Source: Saccharopolyspora shandongensis (GTDB lineage: Bacteria; Actinomycetota; Actinomycetes; Mycobacteriales; Pseudonocardiaceae). Taken from it: DNA of 64,000 bases. Position 1 is the stretch's first letter. Every line of letters starts with the position of its first letter. The DNA lies in the NCBI RefSeq assembly GCF_900106995.1, contig NZ_FNOK01000031.1, positions 1 to 64,000 on the forward strand, in the 5' to 3' direction. This document shows positions 17,905 through 26,089 of this stretch, piece after piece. The notes beneath the pieces were generated by a model that saw only the letters and a list, made by a program, of their open reading frames with translations, ran no database searches and had not been told where the DNA came from. Made by a program: the position numbers and the translations under genes.

Positions 17905-17925
17905 AGCAAGGGAACCTTCCTGTCA
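17905..17925 (+). repeat. interspersed 21-bp repeat, copy 4
   Basis: AGCAAGGGAACCTTCCTGTC (plus A), abutting the MFS stop codon. Confidence 0.8.
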
Positions 17926-17962
17926 CCCAACGCCTCTGCCGCCCACCGGTCGGAAGGGCCGC

Positions 17963-17983
17963 AGCATGGGAACCTTCCTGTCA
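17963..17983 (+). repeat. interspersed 21-bp repeat, copy 5
   Basis: A consensus copy, 58 bases after copy 4 in the same orientation. Confidence 0.85.
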
Positions 17984-18011
17984 CTCGCCTCACGAGCCGG
18001 GCCGGTCGTGG

Positions 18012-18036
18012 TGACAGAAAGGTTCCCTTCCTGTCA
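18012..18036. repeat. collapsed inverted repeat pair, copy 6
   Basis: TGACAGAAAGGTTCCC is fused to TTCCTGTCA: two oppositely oriented units have merged, losing their shared middle. Confidence 0.7.
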
Positions 18037-18187
18037 CCACGCGTAAGACCGTCGGTGTGTGGTTGGACACATGTCGTGGGATTTCAGCCGGCCGAATCGC
18101 GCTTCAGCGGATCGGCGAATCCGGCACCTGACGATCGGAGTGAACAGCCCGTGACGACACCGGGCCACCCCGCAGCTCGGGACCGCC

Positions 18188-18193
18188 TAGAAT
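18188..18193 (+). promoter_or_regulatory. -10 element TAGAAT close to the start codon
   Basis: TAGAAT ends seven bases before the GTG of the next gene, so the transcript would be leaderless or nearly so. Confidence 0.4.
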
Positions 18194-18200
18194 TCGAGGT

Positions 18201-18623
18201 GTGTTCCGCAGCCTGTTGACCCCGCGTTGGCTGCTCCTGCACGCGCTTTTCGTCGTGGCCGCGGTCGCCACCGGCTTCCTGGCCGTGTGGCAGTGGGATC
18301 GCGCGCACGAAGCAGGGGGAAGCTTCCAGAACCTCGGCTACGCGTTGCAGTGGCCGCTGTTCGGCGTGTTCACGATCTTCCTGTGGGTCCGGCTGATGCG
18401 CATGGAAGCGCACCGGGATCAGGACGAGGCAGAGCCGGAAGCCGCGGAGACCGCGCTCCGGGAAGAAGGCGCGCCGCAGGTCGAGGCCCAGCCGGCCGCG
18501 CGCCGGAAGCGGCCGCTGGTGCCGCCGCCGGCGCCGCCGGTCGGTACCGAGGACGATCCGGAGCTCGCCGCCTACAACCAGTACCTGGCGGACCTGAACA
18601 AGTCGGATCGCCACGCTAGTTGA
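18201..18623 (+). CDS. small conserved actinobacterial membrane protein
   Basis: The 140-aa protein has two membrane segments (LLLHALFVVAAVATGFLAVWQW and LQWPLFGVFTIFLWVRLMR). A charged, Pro-rich cytoplasmic tail ends DPELAAYNQYLADLNKSDRHAS. The WQWDRAHEAGGSFQNLGYALQWP stretch is recurrent in actinobacteria, but I know no function. It converges on and overlaps by eight bases the end of the following leftward gene. Confidence 0.75.
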   Translation: MFRSLLTPRWLLLHALFVVAAVATGFLAVWQWDRAHEAGGSFQNLGYALQWPLFGVFTIFLWVRLMRMEAHRDQDEAEPEAAETALREEGAPQVEAQPAARRKRPLVPPPAPPVGTEDDPELAAYNQYLADLNKSDRHAS

Positions 18624-18996
18624 GCGTGATGCCGCCCTGGATGTTGCGCGCCTGAATCACGTTCTTGGCGTTGCCGGTGTTGATGTTGACCACAGCGTTG
18701 CCGGTGGCCGAGATCTCCTTGTGCACCTCGGCGCCCTCGGCGCGCAGCTCCTCGGCGAACTCGGCGTCCTCCGCGCAAACCTGGTCCAGCCGTTCGGCCA
18801 GGGCCTTCACCTGCGGCTGGCCCGCCGAATCCTGTTCCGCGGCTTCGAGCGCGGCCTTCGTTGCCGAATCGTTCTGAGATCTCCGGCGCAGGAGGTCGCG
18901 GACCTTTTCCAATGCCTGCTTTCCGGCGGCGCCGAGCGCGGTAGCGGCCTGCCCGGCGAGCGCGGTGGCCAGCGAATCCAGGAACGGGTCGGTCAT
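18616..18996 (-). CDS. small helical protein with RHIM/BASS-like amyloid-motif tail
   Basis: The 126-aa protein starts at ATG after GGAGGAGA. The N-terminal 95 residues are predicted helical (LATALAGQAATALGAAGKQ, VKALAERLDQVCAEDAEFAEEL). The last 25 read VNINTGNAKNVIQARNIQGG followed by ITLN. The VIQA..IQGG core resembles bacterial amyloid-signalling motifs related to RHIM, often written as VQAG.I.GGV in actinobacteria, where they link sensors to effectors. No effector gene is adjacent; the neighbours are a membrane protein and a penicillin-binding protein. The assignment rests on the motif only. Confidence 0.55.
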   Translation of the reverse strand: MTDPFLDSLATALAGQAATALGAAGKQALEKVRDLLRRRSQNDSATKAALEAAEQDSAGQPQVKALAERLDQVCAEDAEFAEELRAEGAEVHKEISATGNAVVNINTGNAKNVIQARNIQGGITLN

Positions 18997-19256
18997 TTCT
19001 CCTCCGCGGTGATCGACTCCGGTGGTCACCAAGTGTAGTGATCCAGGCCGGGAACGTGGGGCTGTCGGCGAGGACTCGGCCGTTCGGTGCAACGCCGCGC
19101 GGATCGGCGGATGTGATATCAACGAATCGACTGACAGCTAGGGAGAACGCGGGCGTCGGCCGATGCCGACGGGACGCTCTCGGGCCGGTCGTTGGACGAG
19201 CGGGGGAGGGCCCCAGGTGGGCCCTGCGATCGGCGGTCGAGTCGGGTGGACATTTG

Positions 19257-21362
19257 GTGATTGGGGCTGGCGTGCGCGGCGGCGTGCTGTTGAAGATGTT
19301 CGGGCTATGCGTCCTGGCCGGTGTGCTTGTGGCGGCGTTGTTGCTGCCGATGGCGACCGGGACCGGGGCGATGGTCAATCAGACGACCGACGCCATGTCG
19401 AAGATGTCGGGTTCCCTGGCGAGGCGCGACATGCCGCAGGTGTCCACCGTCATGGACAAGGACGGCGTGCCGATCGCGTACTTCTTCGACCAGTACCGCA
19501 TCGAAACGCCGCCGGAGCAGGTCTCGGACACCATGAAGGCCGCGATCACCGCGGTCGAGGACAAGCGCTTCTGGGACCACGGCGGCGTGGACTGGCACGG
19601 CACCATGCGCGCGCTGGCGACCAACGTCAGCAGCGGTGAGGCAGCGCAGGGTGCGTCCACGATCACCCAGCAGTACGTGAAGAACTACCTCGTGCACGTC
19701 GCGGCGGACTCCGAGGTGGAGGCCGAGAAGGCCAAGGAGTCGACGATCGCGCGGAAGCTGCGCGAGGCGAAGATCGCCGTCGAACTCGAACACACCATGA
19801 CCAAGGAGGAGATCCTCACCGGATACCTCAACGTGGTGCCGTTCGGAAACCAGACCTTCGGCGTCGGCGCGGCCGCCCAGACCTACTTCGGCACCACCTC
19901 CGACAAGCTGACCATCGCTCAGGCCGCGCTGCTCGCCGCGATCGTCAACCAGCCCGGTTCGCTGAACCCCAACAGCAACCCGCAAGACGCGATGCAGCGC
20001 CGCAACCTCGTGATCGACCTGATGGCGGACCCGAACAACAACATCCGCATCACCAAGGAAGACGCGGAGCGGGCCAAGCAGGAACCGCTCGGCGTGATGT
20101 CGCCGCTCGGCCGGCCGCCGAACGGCTGCGCCGGCGTCGGTGACGGTGCCACCGACGGCTTCTTCTGCACCTACGTCACGGACTACCTGAACCGGCTCGG
20201 CATCGACAAGGACAAGCTGAAGACCGGCGGCTACACCATCCGCACGACGCTCGACCGCAAGGCCACCGACGCGGCCAAGGCCGCCGCCGAAGCCCAGGTG
20301 CCGACCCAGACCGCGGGCATCGCCAACGCGATGGCGATGGTCGAGCCAGGCAAGGACAAGCACAAGGTGCGGGCGCTGGTCGCCAACCGCGACTACGGCA
20401 ACGACGCGAGCAAGGGCCAGACGGCGTACGACATCGTCAGCCGGGTGCAGCCCTTCGGCGCAGGCTCGGTCTACAAGGTGTTCACCGCGGCCTCCGCCAT
20501 CGAGCAGGGCATGAGCGTCTACGAGACGATCGACGTGCCACCGTCCTACACCTCCCGCGTGTACAAGAACGGCACCGCGCCGTACACCGTCTCCAACGCC
20601 GACGGCGTGCAGCCGGGGCCGAGGACGCTGCAGATGGCGTTGGCCACGTCGCCGAACACGGCGTTCGTGGCACTGTCGGAAAGGGCAGGCCTCAACAACG
20701 TTGTGGACATGGCCTCGCGCCTCGGGTTGCGGGTCGGCATGAACGGGGTCAACTCCAGCGGCCTTCCCCTGAAGACCGATGGCTCGAACGGCCCGTCCCA
20801 GGCCGACGTGATCAAAAAGGGCAACCGGGGCGCTTTCACCCTCGGTTACACCCCGACGAGCGTGCTGGAGCTGTCCAACGTCGGGGCGACGATCATGAGC
20901 GGCGGCGTCTACTGCCCGCCGACTCCGATCGAGGAGATCAAGGACCGGCACGGCAACCCGCTGCAGCTCAACGAGGCCGCATGCGAGCAGGCGGTGTCCC
21001 CGCAGGTGGCGGCGGCCTTGGCGCAGGGCATGAGCAAGGACGACACCGACGGCACATCACGCCAGGCAGCGCAGGGCGTCGGCTGGAATCGGCCCATGAT
21101 CGGCAAGACCGGAACGACCCAGGCGCACCAGTCGGCGGCGTTCCTCGCTGCGACTCCCCAGATGGCCGGTGCGGTCCTGACCTACGCAGACGGCAGCAGC
21201 CCCCAGGGAATCTGCGACGGCGGCGGTGACGCGCCCCCGTACTTGTGCGGGAAGAACGGCGGCAACATCTACGGTGGCAAGGTGCCGGCCCGGACCTGGT
21301 TCGCCGCGATGACGAAGGTTCACGAAGGTCTGCCACCGGCAGCGCTGCCCAGCTGGCCCTGA
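19257..21362 (+). CDS. ponA: bifunctional penicillin-binding protein (transglycosylase/transpeptidase)
   Basis: The 701-aa class A PBP polymerises and cross-links peptidoglycan. A membrane anchor (MFGLCVLAGVLVAALLLP) leads into a GT51 domain with AVEDKRFWDHGGVDWHG (catalytic Glu near 100) and GASTITQQYVKNYL. The transpeptidase domain has SVYK (about 403), SPN (about 466) and KTGTT (about 617). GTG 19257 follows GGTGGA; the open frame further upstream is not conserved in character. The C-terminus ends after the transpeptidase without PASTA domains, so it is nearer the PonA2-like group lacking long tails; the paralogue assignment is not firm. Confidence 0.92.
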   Translation: MIGAGVRGGVLLKMFGLCVLAGVLVAALLLPMATGTGAMVNQTTDAMSKMSGSLARRDMPQVSTVMDKDGVPIAYFFDQYRIETPPEQVSDTMKAAITAVEDKRFWDHGGVDWHGTMRALATNVSSGEAAQGASTITQQYVKNYLVHVAADSEVEAEKAKESTIARKLREAKIAVELEHTMTKEEILTGYLNVVPFGNQTFGVGAAAQTYFGTTSDKLTIAQAALLAAIVNQPGSLNPNSNPQDAMQRRNLVIDLMADPNNNIRITKEDAERAKQEPLGVMSPLGRPPNGCAGVGDGATDGFFCTYVTDYLNRLGIDKDKLKTGGYTIRTTLDRKATDAAKAAAEAQVPTQTAGIANAMAMVEPGKDKHKVRALVANRDYGNDASKGQTAYDIVSRVQPFGAGSVYKVFTAASAIEQGMSVYETIDVPPSYTSRVYKNGTAPYTVSNADGVQPGPRTLQMALATSPNTAFVALSERAGLNNVVDMASRLGLRVGMNGVNSSGLPLKTDGSNGPSQADVIKKGNRGAFTLGYTPTSVLELSNVGATIMSGGVYCPPTPIEEIKDRHGNPLQLNEAACEQAVSPQVAAALAQGMSKDDTDGTSRQAAQGVGWNRPMIGKTGTTQAHQSAAFLAATPQMAGAVLTYADGSSPQGICDGGGDAPPYLCGKNGGNIYGGKVPARTWFAAMTKVHEGLPPAALPSWP

Positions 21363-21378
21363 CGCCGCTCAAACCTGA

Positions 21379-21412
21379 AGCCCGTGCTCACGCCATGAGC
21401 ACGGGCTTTTTC
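21379..21412 (+). terminator. terminator after the PBP gene
   Basis: AAGCCCGTGCTCA and its complement enclose a five-base loop, with a run of five T after the stem. Confidence 0.88.
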
Positions 21413-21518
21413 ATGAGAAAGTAAAACGGCGGTCGAGATACCGCCATAGGGGTTCGTTCATGTCGTGATTGCAGTAATGCGAATGCCTTGGCGAATGCGT
21501 CGGGAATCAATCTTGATC

Positions 21519-21524
21519 TATAAT
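21519..21524 (+). promoter_or_regulatory. perfect -10 box TATAAT
   Basis: TATAAT is rare at this GC content. It stands about 80 bases before the next small gene in an AT-richer intergenic segment; no convincing -35 is seen. Confidence 0.4.
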
Positions 21525-21604
21525 CAGGCCTGAAGGACCATAGTTTCATGGCTTTCTGCGCGGACGGGATGTTCCATCCAAATCCCGCACATGGTCGGTG
21601 AACC

Positions 21605-21859
21605 GTGATCATTCCGGCTCTCGTACTCGTCATAGGTGTGGGGGCGCTTTCAGTGGGAGTCGCGGTGGCTCCGTTGAAGCGCGTGGTCACGAGGGTCGTG
21701 TTCCTCGCCATCCACTTAGCAGTGTCGATCGCGCTTTTCGTCTGGGGCGTGTGGGGCGATCGAGACTGGTCATCCTACGTGTTCCTCGGCATCGCTCTGG
21801 GGCCCGGTTCGGTCGTCAGCGCGATCCGCATCCTGCGGGCGATCGTCCGAAAGGAGTGA
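21605..21859 (+). CDS. small two-span membrane protein, unknown function
   Basis: The 84-aa protein has three hydrophobic stretches (IPALVLVIGVGALSVGVAVA, VVFLAIHLAVSIALFVWGVW and VFLGIALGPGSVVSAI) and a basic C-terminus. There is no recognisable family. The start is GTG with a weak ribosome site. It is flanked by terminators on both sides, so it is an independent unit. Confidence 0.55.
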   Translation: MIIPALVLVIGVGALSVGVAVAPLKRVVTRVVFLAIHLAVSIALFVWGVWGDRDWSSYVFLGIALGPGSVVSAIRILRAIVRKE

Positions 21860-21902
21860 GGTCGATGGGCTGGCGCGTGTGATCCGTCACCCGCAATGTT
21901 CG

Positions 21903-21942
21903 CAAGGGGCTCCCGTCGTTTCGTGCGGCGAGAGCCCCCTTG
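21903..21942 (+). terminator. terminator hairpin before the CPBP gene
   Basis: CAAGGGGCTC and its near complement GAGCCCCCTTG flank a partly paired loop. Confidence 0.65.
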
Positions 21943-21985
21943 TCTGCAGGGCCCGGCTCTCGGCGAGGTTTGGCAAACTGGCGAA

Positions 21986-22942
21986 GTGAGCATTGACCAG
22001 GACCGAGTGGACGTCCGCGGCGTTGTCAGTTTCGTCGCAATCGCCTATTTGCCGGCGTGGCTGCTGACCCTGCCGCTCTGGTTGACCGGTGAAGGGCTGT
22101 CGTGGAGTTGGGCGCCCCTCGTCCTCTTCCTCATGATGTTCATGCCGGCGGTGGCGGCATTGGTGGTCACCAAGTGGATCAGCCCGCAGCCGAAGGTGCT
22201 TCGAGGGCTGGGAATCACCAACCCCGGCGGCATCAAGAAGTGGTGGCCCTACGCGCTGATCGCCTGGCTGGGGCCGCCGCTGGTGGCGACCCTCGCGCTG
22301 ATGGTGGGCTACCTGCTCGGGGTGTACCAGGCCGACTGGACGGGTTTCTCCGGACTGGCCGAGCAGTTCGGGGCCACCGTGGTGGGCGCGGAGCCCGAGA
22401 CGTCGCCCGGGATGCTCGCGCTCACGCAGATCGCTGCGGTCTTCGGGCTGGGCTGGCTGCAGGTCATCCCAGCGCTCGGTGAAGAACTGGGCTGGCGGGG
22501 CTACCTCACCCAGGCGCTGCTGCCCCTCGGGCAGCCCGGCGCGTTCCTGACGACCGGTGTGCTGTGGGGCCTGTGGCACGCACCGGTCCTGATCCTCGGC
22601 TACAACTACCCGACGCTGCCGATCGTGGTGGCGTTCATCATGATGGTGTGCTTCTGCACCCTGGTGGGAACGCTGCTGGGCTGGCTCAGGCTCACGTCGC
22701 GCAGCGTCTGGCCCGCAGTCATCGCGCATGGATTCCTCAACGCGGCGGCCGGTTTGGGCACGGTCTTCAGCATGGCCGGGCACCCGGTCGACAACGCGTC
22801 GACGGGGCTCCTGGGATGGAGCGGGTGGATCGTGCTCGCTCTGCTCATCCTGGTGCTCGTCATGCTCGGGAAGCTCCCGGTGCGGTTCCCGGCGGAGACG
22901 AGCGGGATCTCCCGAGGAGTCACCCGCCGCACCCGCCGCTGA
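21986..22942 (+). CDS. CPBP-family intramembrane glutamic endopeptidase
   Basis: The 318-aa protein has about eight membrane spans. The CPBP (CAAX protease/bacteriocin-processing) motifs are complete: GEELGWRGYL (EExxWR type), WGLWHAP and HGFLNA, supplying the catalytic Glu and His residues inside the bilayer. Bacterial members process peptides or act in self-immunity; the substrate is unknown. The start is GTG 21986. A repeat copy follows the stop by 14 bases. Confidence 0.88.
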   Translation: MSIDQDRVDVRGVVSFVAIAYLPAWLLTLPLWLTGEGLSWSWAPLVLFLMMFMPAVAALVVTKWISPQPKVLRGLGITNPGGIKKWWPYALIAWLGPPLVATLALMVGYLLGVYQADWTGFSGLAEQFGATVVGAEPETSPGMLALTQIAAVFGLGWLQVIPALGEELGWRGYLTQALLPLGQPGAFLTTGVLWGLWHAPVLILGYNYPTLPIVVAFIMMVCFCTLVGTLLGWLRLTSRSVWPAVIAHGFLNAAAGLGTVFSMAGHPVDNASTGLLGWSGWIVLALLILVLVMLGKLPVRFPAETSGISRGVTRRTRR

Positions 22943-22956
22943 CGGGTTTCGGTGCG

Positions 22957-22977
22957 AGCATGGGAACCTTCCTGCCA
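22957..22977 (+). repeat. interspersed 21-bp repeat, copy 7
   Basis: The AGCATGGGAACCTTCCTGCC variant, following the CPBP gene. Confidence 0.8.
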
Positions 22978-23057
22978 CCCGCACCTGAACCGCAGGCCGG
23001 TCGCGGGACTCCGAATGCTTCAACAACGCTTTTCACAAAGGGTGGAAGCATGGGGGC

Positions 23058-24416
23058 ATGACGAGTCTGCTGCCCTCCACCCAGCGAGCCCTCCTCCGTC
23101 GCCTGGCCGTGGAGCAGAGTGAAAACCGTGTTCCCTCGCTGATCGCGGGGCTGATCCGCGACGGCGAGACGATCTGGGTGGACAGCCGTGGGCAGGTCGG
23201 CGGCCGGCCCTCCACAACGGACACCCAGTACCGGGTCGGTTCGATCACGAAGACCTTCGTCGCCGTGCTCGTGATGCGCTTGCGCGACGAAGGCCGCCTC
23301 GACCTCGCCGACAAGCTCGACGACTACATCCCGGGCACCTCGATCGGCAAGCGGAGCATCGGTGAAATCGTTTCGCAATCAAGCGGCTTGACCGCGGAGC
23401 CCGCCGGGCAGTGGTGGGAGCGAACCCCAGGTGGCAGCGCCGACGAACTCGTGGCCAGCATCGACGAAACCGCGCTGCGCCCGACGCCGCGCCACGGCTT
23501 CCACTACTCCAATGTCGGTTTCGGCGTGCTGGGCGAGCTGGTGTCCCGGCTGCGCGGAGCTCCCTGGAGCGAGGTGCTGCAGCGCGAAATCCTCGAGCCG
23601 CTCGAGATGAAGCGCACCACGCTCAGCCCGGTCGCGCCGCACGCAGAGGGATTCGCGGTGCACCCGTGGGCGGACGTCGTGCTTCCCGAGCCCGCCGAGG
23701 ACGCGGGAGCAATGGCCCCTGCCGGCCAGCTGTGGTCGACCTTCGACGACATGGCCCGGTGGGCGCGCTTCGTGATCGGCGACAGCGGCGAGGTGCTGCA
23801 CCCGGACACCGTTGCCGAGATGCGATCGCCGGCGTCGGTCGACGACGGGGCCGAATGGCGAGGCGGCTACGGACTCGGGCTGCAACTGCTGCGATACGGC
23901 GGACGTCGGCTCGCCGGCCATACCGGATCGATGCCCGGATTCCTGGCGACCGTCTGGGCAGACCCAGCTGAGAAGACCGGCGTGATCTTCATGGCCAACA
24001 CGACGGCGGGAGTCACGGGGCTGTTCGCGACCGACCTGCTGGACCTGCTCGCGAAGCACGAGCCCCGAATCCCCGCCCCATGGGAACCCCGTAGTGACGC
24101 GGACCTCCGGCTCCTGGAGCTCACCGGCCAGTGGTACTGGGGACCGACGCCCTACGTGCTGCGGGTGCTCCGCGACGGTCTGCTCGACCTCTCGCCGTGG
24201 CAGGGGCGTGGGCGGGCATCCCGATTCCGCGCCAACCCCGATGGCACCTGGACCGGGCTGGACGGCTACTACTCGGGCGAGATCCTGCGCGTGGGGCGAA
24301 ACGACGACGGTGTGCCCACCCACCTCGACCTGAACACGTTCATCTTCACCCGCACGCCATACGCCCCCGACGCCCCGGTGCCCGGCGGCGTCGCCGGCTG
24401 GCGCCCAGCCCAGTAA
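23058..24416 (+). CDS. serine beta-lactamase/class C PBP-type hydrolase
   Basis: The 452-aa enzyme has a beta-lactamase fold: SITK (SxxK nucleophile, about 62), HYSNVG (YxN) and GHTGSMPG (HTG in place of KTG). It has no signal peptide, so it is probably a cytoplasmic esterase, peptidase or DD-peptidase-like enzyme rather than an antibiotic-resistance beta-lactamase. A lipocalin-like C-terminal part (from about 350, LELTGQWYWGPTPYVLRV) is common in this subfamily. Confidence 0.85.
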   Translation: MTSLLPSTQRALLRRLAVEQSENRVPSLIAGLIRDGETIWVDSRGQVGGRPSTTDTQYRVGSITKTFVAVLVMRLRDEGRLDLADKLDDYIPGTSIGKRSIGEIVSQSSGLTAEPAGQWWERTPGGSADELVASIDETALRPTPRHGFHYSNVGFGVLGELVSRLRGAPWSEVLQREILEPLEMKRTTLSPVAPHAEGFAVHPWADVVLPEPAEDAGAMAPAGQLWSTFDDMARWARFVIGDSGEVLHPDTVAEMRSPASVDDGAEWRGGYGLGLQLLRYGGRRLAGHTGSMPGFLATVWADPAEKTGVIFMANTTAGVTGLFATDLLDLLAKHEPRIPAPWEPRSDADLRLLELTGQWYWGPTPYVLRVLRDGLLDLSPWQGRGRASRFRANPDGTWTGLDGYYSGEILRVGRNDDGVPTHLDLNTFIFTRTPYAPDAPVPGGVAGWRPAQ

Positions 24417-24433
24417 CCCGCGGCTGGCTTTCA

Positions 24434-24483
24434 AAGCATGGGAACCTTCCTGTCAGAGCGGTGACAGGAAGGTTCCCATGCTT
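24434..24483. repeat. perfect inverted pair of the interspersed repeat, copy 8
   Basis: Two full units face each other with 22-base arms (AAGCATGGGAACC... and its exact complement) and a six-base spacer, 17 bases after the hydrolase stop. The transcript would fold into a 22-bp hairpin and could act as a terminator. Confidence 0.9.
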
Positions 24484-24570
24484 CAACCTTCGATCTGCCA
24501 GCTCGAACGGGAGCCGGGGCGTTCCGACGAGCGAGGTGCAGCCGCAGGACCGGCCAAAACAGCGTGAGGC

Positions 24571-25017
24571 ATGCTGACTGGTATGCAAGCAGACTTGCCC
24601 GTCACCAGCCGCTGGACGATCCCTGCGCTCGAGCTCGCCGAGCGCTTCTCGCGGTCCTCCGGTCCTGGCGGGCAGGGCGTCAACACAACGGACTCGCGGG
24701 TCGAACTGTCCTTCGGCCTCGCCCGCTCGACGTCGATTCCGGAACCCCTGCGGGAACGTGCGATGGAACGCCTCGCCCACCGCCTCGTCGATGGCGTGCT
24801 CACGATCGCAGCCTCCGAGCATCGTGCGCAGCTCTCCAACCGCCAGGCCGCTCGGGAACGGATGGCCAGGCTGCTCGCCGAGGCAGTTTCCCCGCCTGCC
24901 CCGAAGCGCCGGCCCACCAAACCGACCAAGGGGTCGCAGCAACGTCGTCTCGCTGGTAAGAAGCGGCGTGCGGAGGTGAAACGGCAGCGTCGTCGAGGTG
25001 ATCCCGGCGACGCCTGA
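24571..25017 (+). CDS. arfB: ArfB-type peptidyl-tRNA hydrolase (ribosome rescue)
   Basis: The 148-aa protein has the release-factor GGQ motif in SSGPGGQGVNTTDSRVEL, a single catalytic domain and a basic C-terminal tail (PKRRPTKPTKGSQQRRLAGKK...) that would enter the empty mRNA channel. ArfB/YaeJ frees ribosomes stalled without a stop codon. Start ATG 24571 or 24583; GAGG lies close to the former. Confidence 0.92.
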   Translation: MLTGMQADLPVTSRWTIPALELAERFSRSSGPGGQGVNTTDSRVELSFGLARSTSIPEPLRERAMERLAHRLVDGVLTIAASEHRAQLSNRQAARERMARLLAEAVSPPAPKRRPTKPTKGSQQRRLAGKKRRAEVKRQRRRGDPGDA

Positions 25018-25079
25018 CGTGTGCTGCGAGTGTGCGCAGCTAGCCTCGGAGGAGGACGAACGCAGAAGGGACATTGCTG

Positions 25080-26024
25080 ATGCGCACGGCATGGGTCTTG
25101 CCGGGTGGCTCCACCTTTGGGGCGATCCAGGCTGGCCTGGTTACGGCATTGTTCGAAGCCGGTATCGAACCCGACCTGCTCGTCGGGACCTCTGCAGGCT
25201 CGCTGAACGCGGCATGGCTCGCCGGCGACCCAACACCGCGCGGGGCGGCGAAGCTCCGCGAGCTGTGGATGTCGATGCGGCGCACAGACGTCTTCCCGAT
25301 CCAGCCCAGCCGAATTCTCGCAGGGAAGATCGGGTTGTCGAACCACGTCATGGGAAACCACGGGTTGGCGCGCTGGCTGTACAACAACCTGCCGTTCCGC
25401 CGGTTGGAAGATGCGCAGATCCCGGTGACCGTGACTACAACGGATCTGGACACCGGTGATCCGGTGTACTTCGAGAGCGGTCCAGCACTTCCTCCGCTGG
25501 TGGCTTCGTGCTCGATTCCCGGCATGTTCCCACCTGTGAAGGTCGGGGATCGCTGGCTGGTGGATGGTGGCCCAGCGGCGTTCATGCCGATCAGTCGCGC
25601 TGTCGAGCGCGGCGCGGAGCGGGTTTACGTACTCCCGTGCGGAGGCACCGAGCCCTTCGAGTTCAGCCAGCGCAGGCGCGGGATCGGTTCGATCGCGACC
25701 TGGCCACCGCCGAAGACACCACCGCGATCCGTCGGCGGCGTGAACGGTGCGGCGCTCGGCGCAGCGATGGTGTCCGCGGCACGGCTCGACCTGCAGTTGA
25801 ACGCGACGCGCTGTGAGCTCTACGTTGTGCCCGCCCCGTCGGTGGTCGGTCTCTCGCCGTATTCCTTCGCGCACGCCGAGGCCCTGATCAACGCCTCATG
25901 GGAGATTGCCAAGAAGTGGTGCCGGACGGCAAAGCCGGTGCCGTCCGGCCCCGTCGACATCGGCGGCAACCCGATCACAAGCGGCCGGTTCGGAGTCTCC
26001 GAATCCGCGCCCAACATCAACTGA
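25080..26024 (+). CDS. patatin-like phospholipase/acyl hydrolase
   Basis: The 314-aa protein has a Ser-Asp dyad: oxyanion loop PGGSTFGAIQAG, nucleophile elbow VGTSAGSLNA (GxSxG) and VDGGPAAF (DG[GA]). It is cytoplasmic, with no signal or membrane span. It probably hydrolyses lipid acyl esters. The start ATG has AAGGG nine bases upstream. It may be co-transcribed with arfB (63-base gap). Confidence 0.9.
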   Translation: MRTAWVLPGGSTFGAIQAGLVTALFEAGIEPDLLVGTSAGSLNAAWLAGDPTPRGAAKLRELWMSMRRTDVFPIQPSRILAGKIGLSNHVMGNHGLARWLYNNLPFRRLEDAQIPVTVTTTDLDTGDPVYFESGPALPPLVASCSIPGMFPPVKVGDRWLVDGGPAAFMPISRAVERGAERVYVLPCGGTEPFEFSQRRRGIGSIATWPPPKTPPRSVGGVNGAALGAAMVSAARLDLQLNATRCELYVVPAPSVVGLSPYSFAHAEALINASWEIAKKWCRTAKPVPSGPVDIGGNPITSGRFGVSESAPNIN

Positions 26025-26033
26025 CCAAACGCT

Positions 26034-26084
26034 GAAAGCATGGGAACTTTCCTGTCACCGTGGCAGGAAAGTTCCCATGCTTTC
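26034..26084. repeat. perfect inverted pair, AACTTT variant, copy 9
   Basis: The 21-base arms (GAAAGCATGGGAACTTTCCT and G, with its complement) enclose nine bases. It lies between convergent patatin and symporter genes, ten bases past the patatin stop. Confidence 0.9.
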
Positions 26085-26089
26085 GTTGG

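Noticed and set aside
24066..24080. Further repeat copy at CATGGGAACCCC inside the serine hydrolase gene
   Set aside because: Only the first half matches and it lies in ordinary coding sequence; chance similarity.
23058..24416. Antibiotic-resistance beta-lactamase
   Set aside because: It has the fold motifs but no signal peptide, HTG instead of KTG and a lipocalin-like tail; a generic serine hydrolase is more likely.
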